Assembly (NCBI GenBank): GCA_037135095.1
Contig: JBAXKZ010000007.1
Span: forward strand, 1-53,659
DNA: 53,659 nucleotides
Reading direction: 5' to 3'
DNA from: CAIMZW01 sp037135095
Lineage (GTDB): Bacteria > Actinomycetota > Actinomycetes > Nanopelagicales > Nanopelagicaceae
Of this stretch, positions 7,346-16,820 are shown one piece after another (the first letter of the stretch is position 1; each line of letters starts with the position of its first letter). A program made the translations under genes and the position numbers. Below the pieces are notes generated by a model. The model searched no databases. It saw only the letters and a list, made by a program, of their open reading frames with translations, and was not told the DNA's origin.

Positions 7346-8566
7346 ATGGAACCGAAAAGCCCAAATGCCACCGAAACCCCACCAAGTGAAGATCGCCTCG
7401 CGGTCGGCCAGATCGTGGAAGTCGAGATTGGCGCTGTTGCTCACGGTGGCCATTTTGTCGCCCGCTACAACGGTCAGGTAATTTTTGTTCGCCATGGCAT
7501 CACGGGTGAGTTAGCAAAGGTCGAAATTACCTCAGTTGCTGCAAAAATTGCCCATGGCGATGCCGTTGAAATCTTGACCCCCTCTTCACACCGCGTTGTG
7601 GCGCCATGCCAATTTTCTGGCCCCGGTGGCTGCGGCGGCTGCGATTTTCAACATATCGAAATTGGCTACCAACGCGAACTCAAATCACAGATTATTGAAG
7701 AGCAGTTTTCCAGATTGGCTAAGCAGGAATTGGAAGTTGAAGTTGTTGGCGTTGAACCGGCACATGGGCTCCGTTGGCGAACTCGGATGGATTTCTCGAT
7801 TTCCGAATCTGGCCATTTGGGTCTCTTCTCCTCGCGCAGTAATGAAGTAACTGAGATTGACGATTGCTTGATTGCAGTTGAGGATATTGATATTCCGCTA
7901 CTTGCGAAACGAAAATGGAGCGGTGACCAACGAATTGAAGTTGCAGCTTCTAGCCTCGGGGAGGTAAATGTATTTCGGGGTGGGCGCAATATTTCTGGTC
8001 CGACCCGGCTAACTGAAACCGCCAATGGTCACGATTTCTTGATCTCGCCTCAATCCTTTTGGCAGAGCCATGTGATGGCGCCAAGCACTCTTATGACGGC
8101 GGCGATGGAGGCTCTGGAACTTCAATACGGTGACCATGTTTGCGATCTTTACGCGGGCGTTGGCCTCTTTACCGCCGAAATTGCCCGCCAGGTCGGAGAT
8201 TCTGGCAAAGTCCATTTAATTGAATCTGATCGTCGAGCTGTTGACGATGCAATAAGAATCTTTGCCGCGAAAAAGAATGTGGAAGTTCATAGAGGCGGAG
8301 TTGAACAACGCCTCCCTCCGATCAAGCGGGTAGATGTTATTTTGCTAGATCCACCTCGCACAGGTGCCGGCGAGATGGTGATCACTTCGATCATCAGACA
8401 TAAACCCCGTCGGATTGTCTATATCTCGTGCGATCCCGCTTCATTGGCTCGAGATAGCAAATTCCTGCTTGAAGCTGGGTATGTCATTGACCACATAGTG
8501 GGATTTGATCTCTTTCCGATGACCGGCCACGTCGAAACAGTCGTGAAATTTAGCCTGTCAAAGTAA
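7346..8566 (+). CDS. 23S rRNA (uracil-5-)-methyltransferase, TrmA/RumA family
   Basis: A SAM-dependent RNA m5U methyltransferase of 406 residues. A TRAM-like OB domain (about 18-80) is followed by a 4Fe-4S set: Cys 88, 96 and 99 in CxxxxxxxCxxC, with Cys 174 as the fourth ligand. The Rossmann methyltransferase domain has LYAGVGLF (268-275) for SAM, DPPR (335-338) and the nucleophile Cys 362 in SCDPASLARD. RumA methylates 23S rRNA uridines, TrmA methylates tRNA U54. The iron-sulfur cysteines favour the RumA side. Its place beside a trkA pair matches the mycobacterial gene Rv2689c as I recall it. Confidence 0.9.
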   Translation: MEPKSPNATETPPSEDRLAVGQIVEVEIGAVAHGGHFVARYNGQVIFVRHGITGELAKVEITSVAAKIAHGDAVEILTPSSHRVVAPCQFSGPGGCGGCDFQHIEIGYQRELKSQIIEEQFSRLAKQELEVEVVGVEPAHGLRWRTRMDFSISESGHLGLFSSRSNEVTEIDDCLIAVEDIDIPLLAKRKWSGDQRIEVAASSLGEVNVFRGGRNISGPTRLTETANGHDFLISPQSFWQSHVMAPSTLMTAAMEALELQYGDHVCDLYAGVGLFTAEIARQVGDSGKVHLIESDRRAVDDAIRIFAAKKNVEVHRGGVEQRLPPIKRVDVILLDPPRTGAGEMVITSIIRHKPRRIVYISCDPASLARDSKFLLEAGYVIDHIVGFDLFPMTGHVETVVKFSLSK

Positions 8567-8636
8567 CTCACACTAAGATAAGGGTGTTCCTAAGCGGAAA
8601 ACTGAGAAATTTTATCGAGAGTGGATGAAATAACAG

Positions 8637-11294
8637 ATGAGTAAGAATTCCTTTAACGCCAAGTCAACGATATCTGCAGCCGGGCAAGATTATGAGATTT
8701 TTGATATCACCGGATTAGATGGCGCAGCAACGCTGCCCTTTAGTTTGAAGGTACTTCTAGAGAATTTATTACGCACCGAAGATGGTGCCAATATCACCGC
8801 TGAGCAGATCAGCGCGCTTGCCGGATGGAATCCTGATTCCGAGCCCGACACCGAGATTCAATTCACGCCAGCACGAGTAATCATGCAGGACTTCACTGGC
8901 GTTCCGTGCATCGTGGACTTGGCAACAATGCGAGAAGCAATTGCTGAACTCGGTGGCGACCCAGCAAAGGTCAATCCTTTGGCGCCGGCGGAATTAGTAA
9001 TCGATCACTCAGTGATCGCAGATATGTTCGGAACTACTGACTCTTTTGAACAAAACACCGACATTGAATACCAGCGAAACCGAGAGCGTTATCGCTTCCT
9101 TCGTTGGGGACAAGGTGCCTTTGATGAGTTCAAAGTTGTCCCACCCGGAACTGGAATTGTTCACCAAGTAAATATCGAATTCCTGGCTCGTGTTGTTATG
9201 ACCCGAACTGTCAACGGCGCTTTACGCGCTTACCCGGATACCGTCGTCGGAACTGATTCGCATACGACCATGGTTAATGGTCTGGGCGTGCTTGGTTGGG
9301 GCGTTGGTGGGATTGAAGCCGAGGCGGCACTTCTAGGTCAGCCAGTATCCATGCTGATTCCTAGAGTTGTTGGATTCAAATTAAACGGCGAAATGCCGAT
9401 CGGTACTACCGCTACCGATCTGGTCCTGACTATCACCGAGAAGCTTCGCAAACACGGAGTGGTCGGCAAGTTCGTTGAATTCTATGGCCCAGGAGTCACA
9501 GCTTTGCCTATGGCTAACCGAGCGACCATCGGAAATATGTCACCAGAATATGGATCAACTTGCGCCATCTTTCCAATCGATGAAGAAACTCTTCGCTATC
9601 TAACGCTCACGGGACGAACTGCAGCTGAAATTGAATTGGTTGAAAAATATTCCAAACGAAATGGCCTTTGGCACAATCCAAATCATGAACCGCGTTTTTC
9701 CGAGAAGTTGGAACTAGATCTATCAACTGTTGTTCCTTCCATCTCTGGTCCAAAACGTCCACAAGATCGGATCGCTCTGGATCAGGCCAAATCCGCTTAC
9801 GAGAAAATAGTTCCTAGTTATTTCTCCGAAAAGACCAAGGGCGAACCGATAGCAATCTCGGTCAACGGCAAGACCACTTCGGTCCAAAATGGTGCTGTAG
9901 TGATTGCCTCTATCACTTCATGCACTAACACATCGAATCCGTCGGTAATGATTGGCGCCGCATTGCTAGCAAAGAAGGCGGTTGAAAAAGGGCTTCAGAG
10001 CAAGCCCTGGGTCAAGACAACTCTGGCTCCCGGATCTAAAGTAGTAACAGATTATTACGATCGGGCTGGATTAACTCCCTACATGGAGAAGCTTGGTTTC
10101 AACTTAGTTGGTTACGGTTGCGTAACTTGCATCGGAAACTCCGGACCGCTTCCTATTGAAGTCAGCAAAGCGATAAATGAGAATGATTTAGCAGTTAGCG
10201 CCGTTCTCTCGGGAAATCGAAACTTCGAAGGACGCATTAGTCCCGACATTAAAATGAACTACTTGGCTTCGCCACCGCTGGTCGTTGCCTATGCTCTGGC
10301 TGGCACGATGGACCACGATTTTGAAAGTGATCCAATTGGATTTGGCTCCGATGGGAACCCAGTATTTCTTCGCGACATTTGGCCTTCGGCCGAAGAGATT
10401 GAAACTGTGGTGAAGGCCTCGATCTCTTCCGAGATGTTTACTAAAGATTACGCCACCGTTTTCGAGGGTGATCATCGATGGAAGAGTCTCGATACGCCGA
10501 CAGGTAAGACTTTCGATTGGGATGCCGAATCTACCTACGTTCGTAAGCCGCCATATTTTGAAGGAATGCCGCGCGAACCAAAGCCGGTAACCGATATCGC
10601 CAACGCTCGAGTACTCGCGATTTTGGGTGATTCGGTCACCACCGATCACATTTCGCCGGCTGGAAATATTAAGGCGGATTCTCCCGCTGGAAAATATTTG
10701 GCGGAGCATGGAATTGAAAGAATCGATTTCAACTCTTATGGTTCTCGCCGCGGTAACCACGAGGTAATGATTCGTGGCACCTTTGCCAATATTCGTTTGA
10801 AGAACTTACTTCTCTCTGGAGTTGAAGGTGGCTTCACTCGCAACTTCCTCGACGGTGGTGCTCAGAGCACAATTTATGATGCTTCGATTGCCTACCAAGC
10901 TGCAAATGTTGGTCTGATTATTATGGCCGGCAAGGAATACGGTTCTGGCTCCTCCAGAGACTGGGCAGCAAAAGGAACAGCGCTGCTTGGAGTTCGAGCC
11001 GTTATCGCCGAATCCTTTGAACGAATTCACCGTTCAAACTTAATTGGAATGGGCGTCTTACCTTTGCAATTCCCTGCAGGCGTAAATGTCCAATCTTTGG
11101 GGCTTACCGGGGAAGAGACTTTTGCGATTACCGGGATAACCGCATTAAACAATGGCAGCACGCCAAAAACCGTAACGGTATCTACAGGCGAAAAGAGTTT
11201 TGAAGCCCAGGTCCGAATTGATACACCAGGGGAGGCCGATTACTTCCGCCATGGTGGCATTATGCAATTCGTTCTTCGTTCGCTACTTGCTTAA
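8637..11294 (+). CDS. acnA: Aconitate hydratase (aconitase A)
   Basis: Interconverts citrate and isocitrate in the TCA cycle through a 4Fe-4S cluster. At 885 residues it is a full-length AcnA/IRP1-type enzyme. The cluster cysteines are in SCTNTSNPS near residue 430 and in GCVTCIGNSGP near 495-498. The swivel domain near the C terminus carries GKEYGSGSSRDWAAKG with the catalytic Ser/Arg. The IRP-like family also binds RNA when the cluster is lost; that is family knowledge and not shown here. The gene stands alone with a 70-base upstream gap, and its stop overlaps the convergent fadB stop by 4 bases. Confidence 0.97.
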   Translation: MSKNSFNAKSTISAAGQDYEIFDITGLDGAATLPFSLKVLLENLLRTEDGANITAEQISALAGWNPDSEPDTEIQFTPARVIMQDFTGVPCIVDLATMREAIAELGGDPAKVNPLAPAELVIDHSVIADMFGTTDSFEQNTDIEYQRNRERYRFLRWGQGAFDEFKVVPPGTGIVHQVNIEFLARVVMTRTVNGALRAYPDTVVGTDSHTTMVNGLGVLGWGVGGIEAEAALLGQPVSMLIPRVVGFKLNGEMPIGTTATDLVLTITEKLRKHGVVGKFVEFYGPGVTALPMANRATIGNMSPEYGSTCAIFPIDEETLRYLTLTGRTAAEIELVEKYSKRNGLWHNPNHEPRFSEKLELDLSTVVPSISGPKRPQDRIALDQAKSAYEKIVPSYFSEKTKGEPIAISVNGKTTSVQNGAVVIASITSCTNTSNPSVMIGAALLAKKAVEKGLQSKPWVKTTLAPGSKVVTDYYDRAGLTPYMEKLGFNLVGYGCVTCIGNSGPLPIEVSKAINENDLAVSAVLSGNRNFEGRISPDIKMNYLASPPLVVAYALAGTMDHDFESDPIGFGSDGNPVFLRDIWPSAEEIETVVKASISSEMFTKDYATVFEGDHRWKSLDTPTGKTFDWDAESTYVRKPPYFEGMPREPKPVTDIANARVLAILGDSVTTDHISPAGNIKADSPAGKYLAEHGIERIDFNSYGSRRGNHEVMIRGTFANIRLKNLLLSGVEGGFTRNFLDGGAQSTIYDASIAYQAANVGLIIMAGKEYGSGSSRDWAAKGTALLGVRAVIAESFERIHRSNLIGMGVLPLQFPAGVNVQSLGLTGEETFAITGITALNNGSTPKTVTVSTGEKSFEAQVRIDTPGEADYFRHGGIMQFVLRSLLA

Positions 11295-13393
11295 TTAGGT
11301 AACGATGCAACACCGGCGGCGTGAAAACGTTTGCCGGTTGTGGCTTCACTGATTCCTTCGCGGTCCAGGTAAGGCAGAATTCCGCCTAAATGCATTGGCC
11401 AGCCGCTACCCATGAGCATGCAGATATCGATCTCTTGTGGCGTAGATACAACGCCTTCATCCAGCATCAATCGAGCCTCTTGTGCCATAGCGGTTAGCAC
11501 CCGAAGTCGTACTTGCTCTGCGGTTGATGAAATCGATCCTTGCACCAGAAGTTTCTCTACGGCCGGGTTTATGGTTTGGGTTCCGTCTTCACCCTTAATA
11601 TAAAAACTTCGAATTCCTTCGCGCACAAAGGATTGCATCGTGGGAGAGATACGGTAACGATCTCCTAAGTTGTGATGAAGAGTTTCGGACACGTGAAGCG
11701 CTACGCCAGGTCCGACTAAACCTAACAGAGTTAGCGAGCTCATCGGTAGACCAAGGGGTGCCATCGCGCTGTCTGCAATCAGGGGCGGCGTTCCTTCATC
11801 GATCGCATCCGTTATCTCGCCCATGAATCGAGTTAGCAAGCGATTTACGACAAAGGCAGGTGAGTCCTTAACGATCACCATGGTCTTCTTCAGCTCCTTG
11901 CCAATAGCAACGGCGGTAGCTGTGGTTTCATCATCAGTGCTTGGAGTTCTCGCGATTTCAAGTAGCGGCATAACTGCCACTGGATTGAAGAAGTGAAAAC
12001 CGATCACACGCTCTGGATGGACCAGCGACTCAGACATTTTCGTAACGGAGAGCGATGAGGTGTTGGTCGCGAGAATACACTCGGGGGTAACGATTTTTTC
12101 AAGCTCTAGGAATAATTGTTGTTTTAGAGCAAGCTCTTCGAAGATAGCTTCAATCACGAAAGAGGCATCGGCAAAGCCCGACTTGTCTAGCGAACCGGAA
12201 ACTAAAGTGGAAAGTCGCGCCGCGGTTTCGGCACTCATGCGTCGCTTCTCTACCAACTTTGCCAGTTCGGCTCGAATGTAGGTGAGACCTTTATCGATGC
12301 GCTCTTGATCCAAGTCAGTGATCACAACTGGAACTTTAAGGTTGCGCAACATGATCAGCGCCAATTGTGATGCCATCAGACCCGCTCCTACGACGCCGAC
12401 CTTTGTAACTTTTCGGGCTAGGGCTGGTTTGGGAGTTCCTTCGACCTTCTTACTCTTTTTCTGAATCAAGTTGAAGGCGTAGAGGGATGCACGCAAAGAG
12501 TCGCTCATTGTTAACTCAGTGAGCTCACGATCTTCAGCGTCGAATCCCTCGCTTCGTGAATTCGTGCGGGCGTCGTCGATAAGTTGGAGCGCCTTTATCG
12601 GTGCGGCGATTTCAGCCGAGCCATATTTCTTTTGCATTGCAGCTACGCCGATGGCGTTAGCTCGTTCCCAAGCCTGAGGATCAACGCTGAAATCGGTTCG
12701 CTTTATAACGCGCTTCTCACTTAGTATTTCTGCTACGAAACCAACCGAACTTTCCAGGAAGTCTGCTGGTTCAAAAACGGCATCTACTACCCCAAGGGCC
12801 AGTGCCTCTTTTGCGCGCATCATGGTGTTGTTATTTAGCGCATTTAAAATAATTACTTGTACTGCCTTCTCCGGACCAATTAATTTGGGTAGCAAGGTTG
12901 CGCCACCCCAGCCTGGAAGTAAGCCAAGGAAAACTTCAGGCAAGGCGGTGAAGGCAGTGGTTGCCAATGTTCGATAGTTGCAGTGCAATCCAATTTCTAG
13001 TCCGCCACCAAGGGCGAGTCCATTTATGAAGGCAAAGGTTGGCTTAGAACCTTCTCCAAGTTTGCGAAAGACATCGTGTCCTAATTTTCCAAAGGCTAGC
13101 GCTTGAGAGCGATCCGATACGAAGGAGATCCCGGAGAGATCGGCGCCGGCGGCAAAAATGAAGGGTTTTCCAATAATTGCAATGGCATTGGCCGAACTAG
13201 CTTCAGCTTGGGTAATGGCAGTTTGAATTGAGAGTAAGGATTTGATTCCCAAAGTATTGGGACGATTATGATCCATGCCATTATCCAAAGTGATGAGCGC
13301 CAGCGTGCCCTCAAACCCAAATGGTTTTAAATCCACTTCGCGGAGAAAAGCATTTGTTACTACTTCATCGGGAGTCGGCGCCATTGTGCTCAT
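11291..13393 (-). CDS. fadB: Fatty acid oxidation alpha subunit: enoyl-CoA hydratase / 3-hydroxyacyl-CoA dehydrogenase
   Basis: A 700-residue fusion that runs two middle steps of beta-oxidation. The N-terminal crotonase domain has the oxyanion-hole segment FAAGADLSG (about 80-88) and catalytic Glu candidates 133 (GGGLEIG) and 153 (LPEVFLG). The NAD-binding 3-hydroxyacyl-CoA dehydrogenase domain starts with GVVGAGLM (333-340), and its catalytic His lies in GFHFFNP near residue 458. The C-terminal dehydrogenase repeats follow. It begins 2 bases after the fadA stop, so the two form the trifunctional complex operon fadA-fadB. Distant homologues are called FadJ; sequence alone does not separate them. 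Confidence 0.95.
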   Translation of the reverse strand: MSTMAPTPDEVVTNAFLREVDLKPFGFEGTLALITLDNGMDHNRPNTLGIKSLLSIQTAITQAEASSANAIAIIGKPFIFAAGADLSGISFVSDRSQALAFGKLGHDVFRKLGEGSKPTFAFINGLALGGGLEIGLHCNYRTLATTAFTALPEVFLGLLPGWGGATLLPKLIGPEKAVQVIILNALNNNTMMRAKEALALGVVDAVFEPADFLESSVGFVAEILSEKRVIKRTDFSVDPQAWERANAIGVAAMQKKYGSAEIAAPIKALQLIDDARTNSRSEGFDAEDRELTELTMSDSLRASLYAFNLIQKKSKKVEGTPKPALARKVTKVGVVGAGLMASQLALIMLRNLKVPVVITDLDQERIDKGLTYIRAELAKLVEKRRMSAETAARLSTLVSGSLDKSGFADASFVIEAIFEELALKQQLFLELEKIVTPECILATNTSSLSVTKMSESLVHPERVIGFHFFNPVAVMPLLEIARTPSTDDETTATAVAIGKELKKTMVIVKDSPAFVVNRLLTRFMGEITDAIDEGTPPLIADSAMAPLGLPMSSLTLLGLVGPGVALHVSETLHHNLGDRYRISPTMQSFVREGIRSFYIKGEDGTQTINPAVEKLLVQGSISSTAEQVRLRVLTAMAQEARLMLDEGVVSTPQEIDICMLMGSGWPMHLGGILPYLDREGISEATTGKRFHAAGVASLPN

Positions 13394-13395
13394 AA

Positions 13396-14583
13396 TTATT
13401 TCGCTCCTTCAAAATGTGGATTTTCCCAAATAACTGTTCCGCCCATGCCTAAGCCAATACACATGGTGGTAATTCCGTATCTAACTTTTGGATTGGCTTC
13501 AAAACCTCGGGCAAGGTTGATCATCAATCGAACTCCCGATGAAGCCAGGGGATGACCAACGGCTATCGCACCGCCATACAAATTAACTCGGGGATCGTCA
13601 TCGGCCAAGCCAAAATAATCTAAAAATGAGAGAACTTGGATTGCAAAGGCTTCGTTAACTTCGAAAAGACCGATCTCATCAATTGTAAGTCCGGCTTTTG
13701 CCAGCGCCTTTATAGTGCTGGGGACTGGACCGTAGCCCATAACCTCTGGTTCGACTCCAGCAAAGGCGAAGGTAACTAACTTCGCTTTGATGGTTAAGCC
13801 ATTAGCTAGTGCATGTTCTTCACTCGCCAAAATTGCAGCAGCAGCGCCATCATTTAGACCAGCAGCATTTCCGGCGGTAACCCGACCTGCGGCGCGAAAG
13901 GGCGTCTTAAGTGCAGCAAGGGCTTCTAGAGTTGTAGTTGGCCGCGGTGGCTCATCTACTGTCGCTACCCCCCAGCCAAGTTCTGTGCTTCGTACCGCGA
14001 CCGGGATCAGGTCTCGTTGAATTCCACCCGCGGCATAAGCTGCGGCAGTTTTCTGTTGAGAGGCGAGCGCATATTTGTCCGCGCGCTCTTTAGTTAAATG
14101 CGGAAAACGATCGTGCAATCTTTCCGCGGTGCTTCCCATATTTAACGCATCTGTCTCTACAATTTTTTCGGCTAAATAGCGTGGGTTCGGATCGATGCCA
14201 TCGCCCATCGGATGATTTCCCATATGTTCGACGCCACCGGCGATCGCGATATCGTAAGCGCCCATACTGATCGCACCGGAAATTGTCGTCACTGCTGTCA
14301 TGGCACCCGCGCACCATCGATCAACGGAATAGCCAGGAACAGTATTTGGCAGACCTGCAAGCAAGGCAGCCGAGCGGCCGATGTTCATCCCTTGATCACC
14401 TGATTGGGTGGCTGCTGCGATCGCAACATCATCAAAATCGGCGGCCGGAATGTTGGTATTTCGTTCCAGTAAACCACGCAAGCAGCGGACCATGATGTCA
14501 TCGGCTCGAACTCCGGAATAGAGGCTTCCAGCTTTGCCAAATGGCGTACGAACTGCATCTACTAAGACAACTCGTCGATTCAT
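13396..14583 (-). CDS. fadA: Acetyl-CoA acyltransferase (3-ketoacyl-CoA thiolase)
   Basis: Last step of beta-oxidation: splits 3-ketoacyl-CoA with CoA into acetyl-CoA and a shortened acyl-CoA. The acyl-accepting nucleophile is Cys 91 (DRWCAG). NEAFA, GHPLASSG and the proton-relay Cys in CIGLGMGG near residue 381 complete the thiolase active site. It has the normal length (395 residues). An AAAGGT segment lies at good distance before the ATG at 14583. First gene of the operon with fadB; the promoter should lie in 14584-14650, which has no other obvious element. Confidence 0.95.
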   Translation of the reverse strand: MNRRVVLVDAVRTPFGKAGSLYSGVRADDIMVRCLRGLLERNTNIPAADFDDVAIAAATQSGDQGMNIGRSAALLAGLPNTVPGYSVDRWCAGAMTAVTTISGAISMGAYDIAIAGGVEHMGNHPMGDGIDPNPRYLAEKIVETDALNMGSTAERLHDRFPHLTKERADKYALASQQKTAAAYAAGGIQRDLIPVAVRSTELGWGVATVDEPPRPTTTLEALAALKTPFRAAGRVTAGNAAGLNDGAAAAILASEEHALANGLTIKAKLVTFAFAGVEPEVMGYGPVPSTIKALAKAGLTIDEIGLFEVNEAFAIQVLSFLDYFGLADDDPRVNLYGGAIAVGHPLASSGVRLMINLARGFEANPKVRYGITTMCIGLGMGGTVIWENPHFEGAK

Positions 14584-14649
14584 TGCCGACCTTTCGCAAA
14601 AAGAGCGGGGCGATGCCCGCTGATCTTGAAAGGTTACTCGCCAGTAATG

Positions 14650-14678
14650 AAAAAGGGAATTACCAAAAAAAGGTAATT
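14650..14678 (-). terminator. Weak hairpin and T-run at the 3' end of the iron permease gene
   Basis: AATTACC (14658-14664) and GGTAATT (14672-14678) are exact inverted copies around seven A residues. Read on the minus strand, the stem overlaps the ftr1 stop codon and is followed by CCC and TTTTT. It is AU-rich and would be weak, but the position just before fadA suits a terminator. Confidence 0.5.
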
Positions 14679-15483
14679 AACTAACGGGTTGGCCTTCCTT
14701 TGCTTTCGCGGTGTAGAAGCGGAGGGTTAAGAAGAGGTAGCTCGACCAGACTAGAAATTGCAGCCAGGTGAATTGAGCGCCGATTCCGATAGTGCCATCG
14801 AAGATTGTGGCAATTATGGAGTTGGAGGCCGAAAAGTTCCAAAGGTTGGCATGGGCGCCAGGGAGAGCGCCAAAATTCTGAAACTCCGAGATTCCGTGAG
14901 AGAGCACGCCGGCTGCCACAACCAAAAGTGCGATTCCGGTGATGGTAAAAAATTTGCCTAGATTTAGCGCCACCGTTCGCCGATAGACCATGATTCCTAA
15001 AGCCACGGCAAAAATAAGTCCGATGACTAAGCCAAGAGTTGGAGCGGAATCTGTGCTCACGGTTTTGAAATTTGTGTAGATAAAGAGCGCGGTCTCAAGA
15101 CCCTCGCGGGCGACGGCAAAGAAGGCGGCGAAGATAAGTGCAATTCGTCCAAGGGGAAGAGCGGCCTCTAATTTGCCCTGAAGCTCATTTTTTAGCCCCC
15201 GAGCAGATCGCTTCATCCAAAAGACCATCCAAGTAACCAAAAGAACCGCGGCAACTGAAGTGGTGCCGGCAAAGATCTGTTCGCCCTTAGTGGAGAGTTG
15301 AGCCGAGGTAAAACTTAGAAATGCTCCGAGCGCCAAACTGAAGGCGATTGCGATAGAAACGCCAGTCCAGAGCCAAGGCAGGAGCGCCCGTTTTCCCGAG
15401 CGTGAGAGGTAGGCGTGAAGAATCCCGATGATTAGGGAGGCTTCCAGCCCCTCACGAAGGGCGATCAGAAAGGTACTTAGCAC
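14677..15483 (-). CDS. FTR1/EfeU family high-affinity iron permease
   Basis: A 268-residue membrane protein with about seven transmembrane segments. It has the two REGLE motifs that define the Fe(III) permease family: residues 10-14 in segment 1 and 126-130 in the fourth. In EfeUOB and yeast Fet3/Ftr1 systems these Glu residues line the iron path and a partner oxidises Fe(II). Here no EfeO, EfeB or multicopper oxidase gene is adjacent, so the oxidising partner is missing or elsewhere. A perfect 11-base inverted repeat lies 27-54 bases before the ATG and may control the gene. Confidence 0.9.
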   Translation of the reverse strand: MLSTFLIALREGLEASLIIGILHAYLSRSGKRALLPWLWTGVSIAIAFSLALGAFLSFTSAQLSTKGEQIFAGTTSVAAVLLVTWMVFWMKRSARGLKNELQGKLEAALPLGRIALIFAAFFAVAREGLETALFIYTNFKTVSTDSAPTLGLVIGLIFAVALGIMVYRRTVALNLGKFFTITGIALLVVAAGVLSHGISEFQNFGALPGAHANLWNFSASNSIIATIFDGTIGIGAQFTWLQFLVWSSYLFLTLRFYTAKAKEGQPVS

Positions 15484-15509
15484 GCCCTGAGCCTAAAGGC
15501 TGGTGGTTT

Positions 15510-15537
15510 AATTACGCAACTTGAATGTTGCGTAATT
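15510..15537 (-). promoter_or_regulatory. Perfect 11-base inverted repeat before the iron permease gene
   Basis: AATTACGCAAC (15510-15520), spacer TTGAAT and GTTGCGTAATT (15527-15537) form a 28-base palindrome between the RNase D stop (15542) and the ftr1 start (15483). There is no T-run after it on the minus strand, so an operator for a metal-responsive repressor is more likely than a terminator. It does not look like the IdeR/DtxR box. Confidence 0.55.
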
Positions 15538-15541
15538 CCCA

Positions 15542-16810
15542 TCACTCCGCTGGACCTTCTTCGATTGGCGTCTCAACGATGGCGACCGGAATGGGCTCTC
15601 GCTCCAAAATAGCTTTCGATAGCGCCACCGCCACCGCATCGATCTGCCAATGTCTAGCGCCCAGATCCATTAAGGCATCTTCGACCAGATCTAGCTGTTC
15701 TTCTGGAGTGAGCTCTAAATCTGGCTCCGGCCAACAAACTCGCCGAACCGACTCAGGGGAGATCAAATTCTCGGCCGGAATTGCAAGCTCGGCGGAGAGT
15801 TCACCGATAGCGGCTCGGGCGTGGGTAAGGCGGGCATAGGCAAAAGGACTTTTTTCGCGCCACATCTTTATCGGTGGCAGGCCGGTTGATGGAACCCGAA
15901 GTTCTGGATATTCCGATGTCGGAGCATCGAGCACATCTTCGATTAACTCGTGCCAGCTTTTGATTGGTGGATTGGCCGACCTTCCCCTGCGAGCGATAAT
16001 TCTTTCCATCTCAGAAAGTTGTGGCCGTTTCGTAGCAATCTCAATCAACACCTCATCATTAAAGACCCGGCCAGGGGAGAGATCAATTTCAGCGGCAAAG
16101 CGATCACGCGCACTCCAGAGTTCCCTAATGATCGCAAGGGTTTGTCGGTCTCTGATTTTATGCATGCCAGAAGTTCTTCGCCACGGATCTTTCTTTGGCG
16201 GGGCTGGGGGTGACTTGATAATGGCAGCGAAATCTTCCTTTGCCCATTCAAGTTTTCCTTGGCTTTCAAGCAAATCCGAGACAGCGTTTCGCAATTCGAT
16301 TAATACTTCAACATCTAAGGCCGCGTAATTCAACCATTCATCGCGCAGCGGTCTCATCGACCAATCAACAGCGCTATGTTCTTTTGCAAGTGAAATATCA
16401 AGTAGCGCCTCGCAAAGTGGACCTAATCCGACGCGCTCGCAACCGGCGATTCGTCCACCAAGCTCGGTATCGAAAAGTATTTTTGGTTGCAATCCCACTT
16501 CTCTAAGACAGGGCAAATCTTGAGTGCTGGCGTGGATAATCCATTCTTGGTCCTCTAATTCCATGCCAAGTTCTGACCACAATGTTGTTTCGCCAACTGC
16601 GATGGGGTCGATCAGATGAGAGCCACCGTCGGTCCGCTTAATCTGTATCAAATAGGCGCGTTGGCTATAGCGATAGCCCGATGCCCGCTCGGCATCAATT
16701 GCAATTGGACCAGTTCCAGCGAGAATTTCCGAAATCGCTCTTTCGAATTCTGAGATGCTGGTAATTAATGGCGGCATCCCACCAGCAGGAGAAGTCAAAG
16801 GAGTAACCAT
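15542..16810 (-). CDS. RNase D-like 3'-5' exonuclease with HRDC domain
   Basis: A 422-residue DEDD-family exoribonuclease. Motif I is Asp 39-Ala-Glu 41 in AIDAERAS; motif II is in IIHASTQDLPCL, and motif III is YAALDVEVL with the Tyr of the DEDDy type. A first HRDC domain (about residues 210-290) binds nucleic acid, and a second HRDC-like C-terminal region follows. RNase D trims tRNA and other stable RNA 3' ends. It follows DUF3000 by 10 bases on the same strand, a pairing conserved in Actinobacteria. It ends in a glutamate-rich tail. Confidence 0.9.
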   Translation of the reverse strand: MVTPLTSPAGGMPPLITSISEFERAISEILAGTGPIAIDAERASGYRYSQRAYLIQIKRTDGGSHLIDPIAVGETTLWSELGMELEDQEWIIHASTQDLPCLREVGLQPKILFDTELGGRIAGCERVGLGPLCEALLDISLAKEHSAVDWSMRPLRDEWLNYAALDVEVLIELRNAVSDLLESQGKLEWAKEDFAAIIKSPPAPPKKDPWRRTSGMHKIRDRQTLAIIRELWSARDRFAAEIDLSPGRVFNDEVLIEIATKRPQLSEMERIIARRGRSANPPIKSWHELIEDVLDAPTSEYPELRVPSTGLPPIKMWREKSPFAYARLTHARAAIGELSAELAIPAENLISPESVRRVCWPEPDLELTPEEQLDLVEDALMDLGARHWQIDAVAVALSKAILEREPIPVAIVETPIEEGPAE

Positions 16811-16820
16811 AATTTTTCGC

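Noticed and set aside
10188..10760. Open frame of 190 codons on the minus strand inside aconitase
   Set aside because: It lies wholly antisense to a clear acnA gene with complete motifs, and its product has no recognisable domain.
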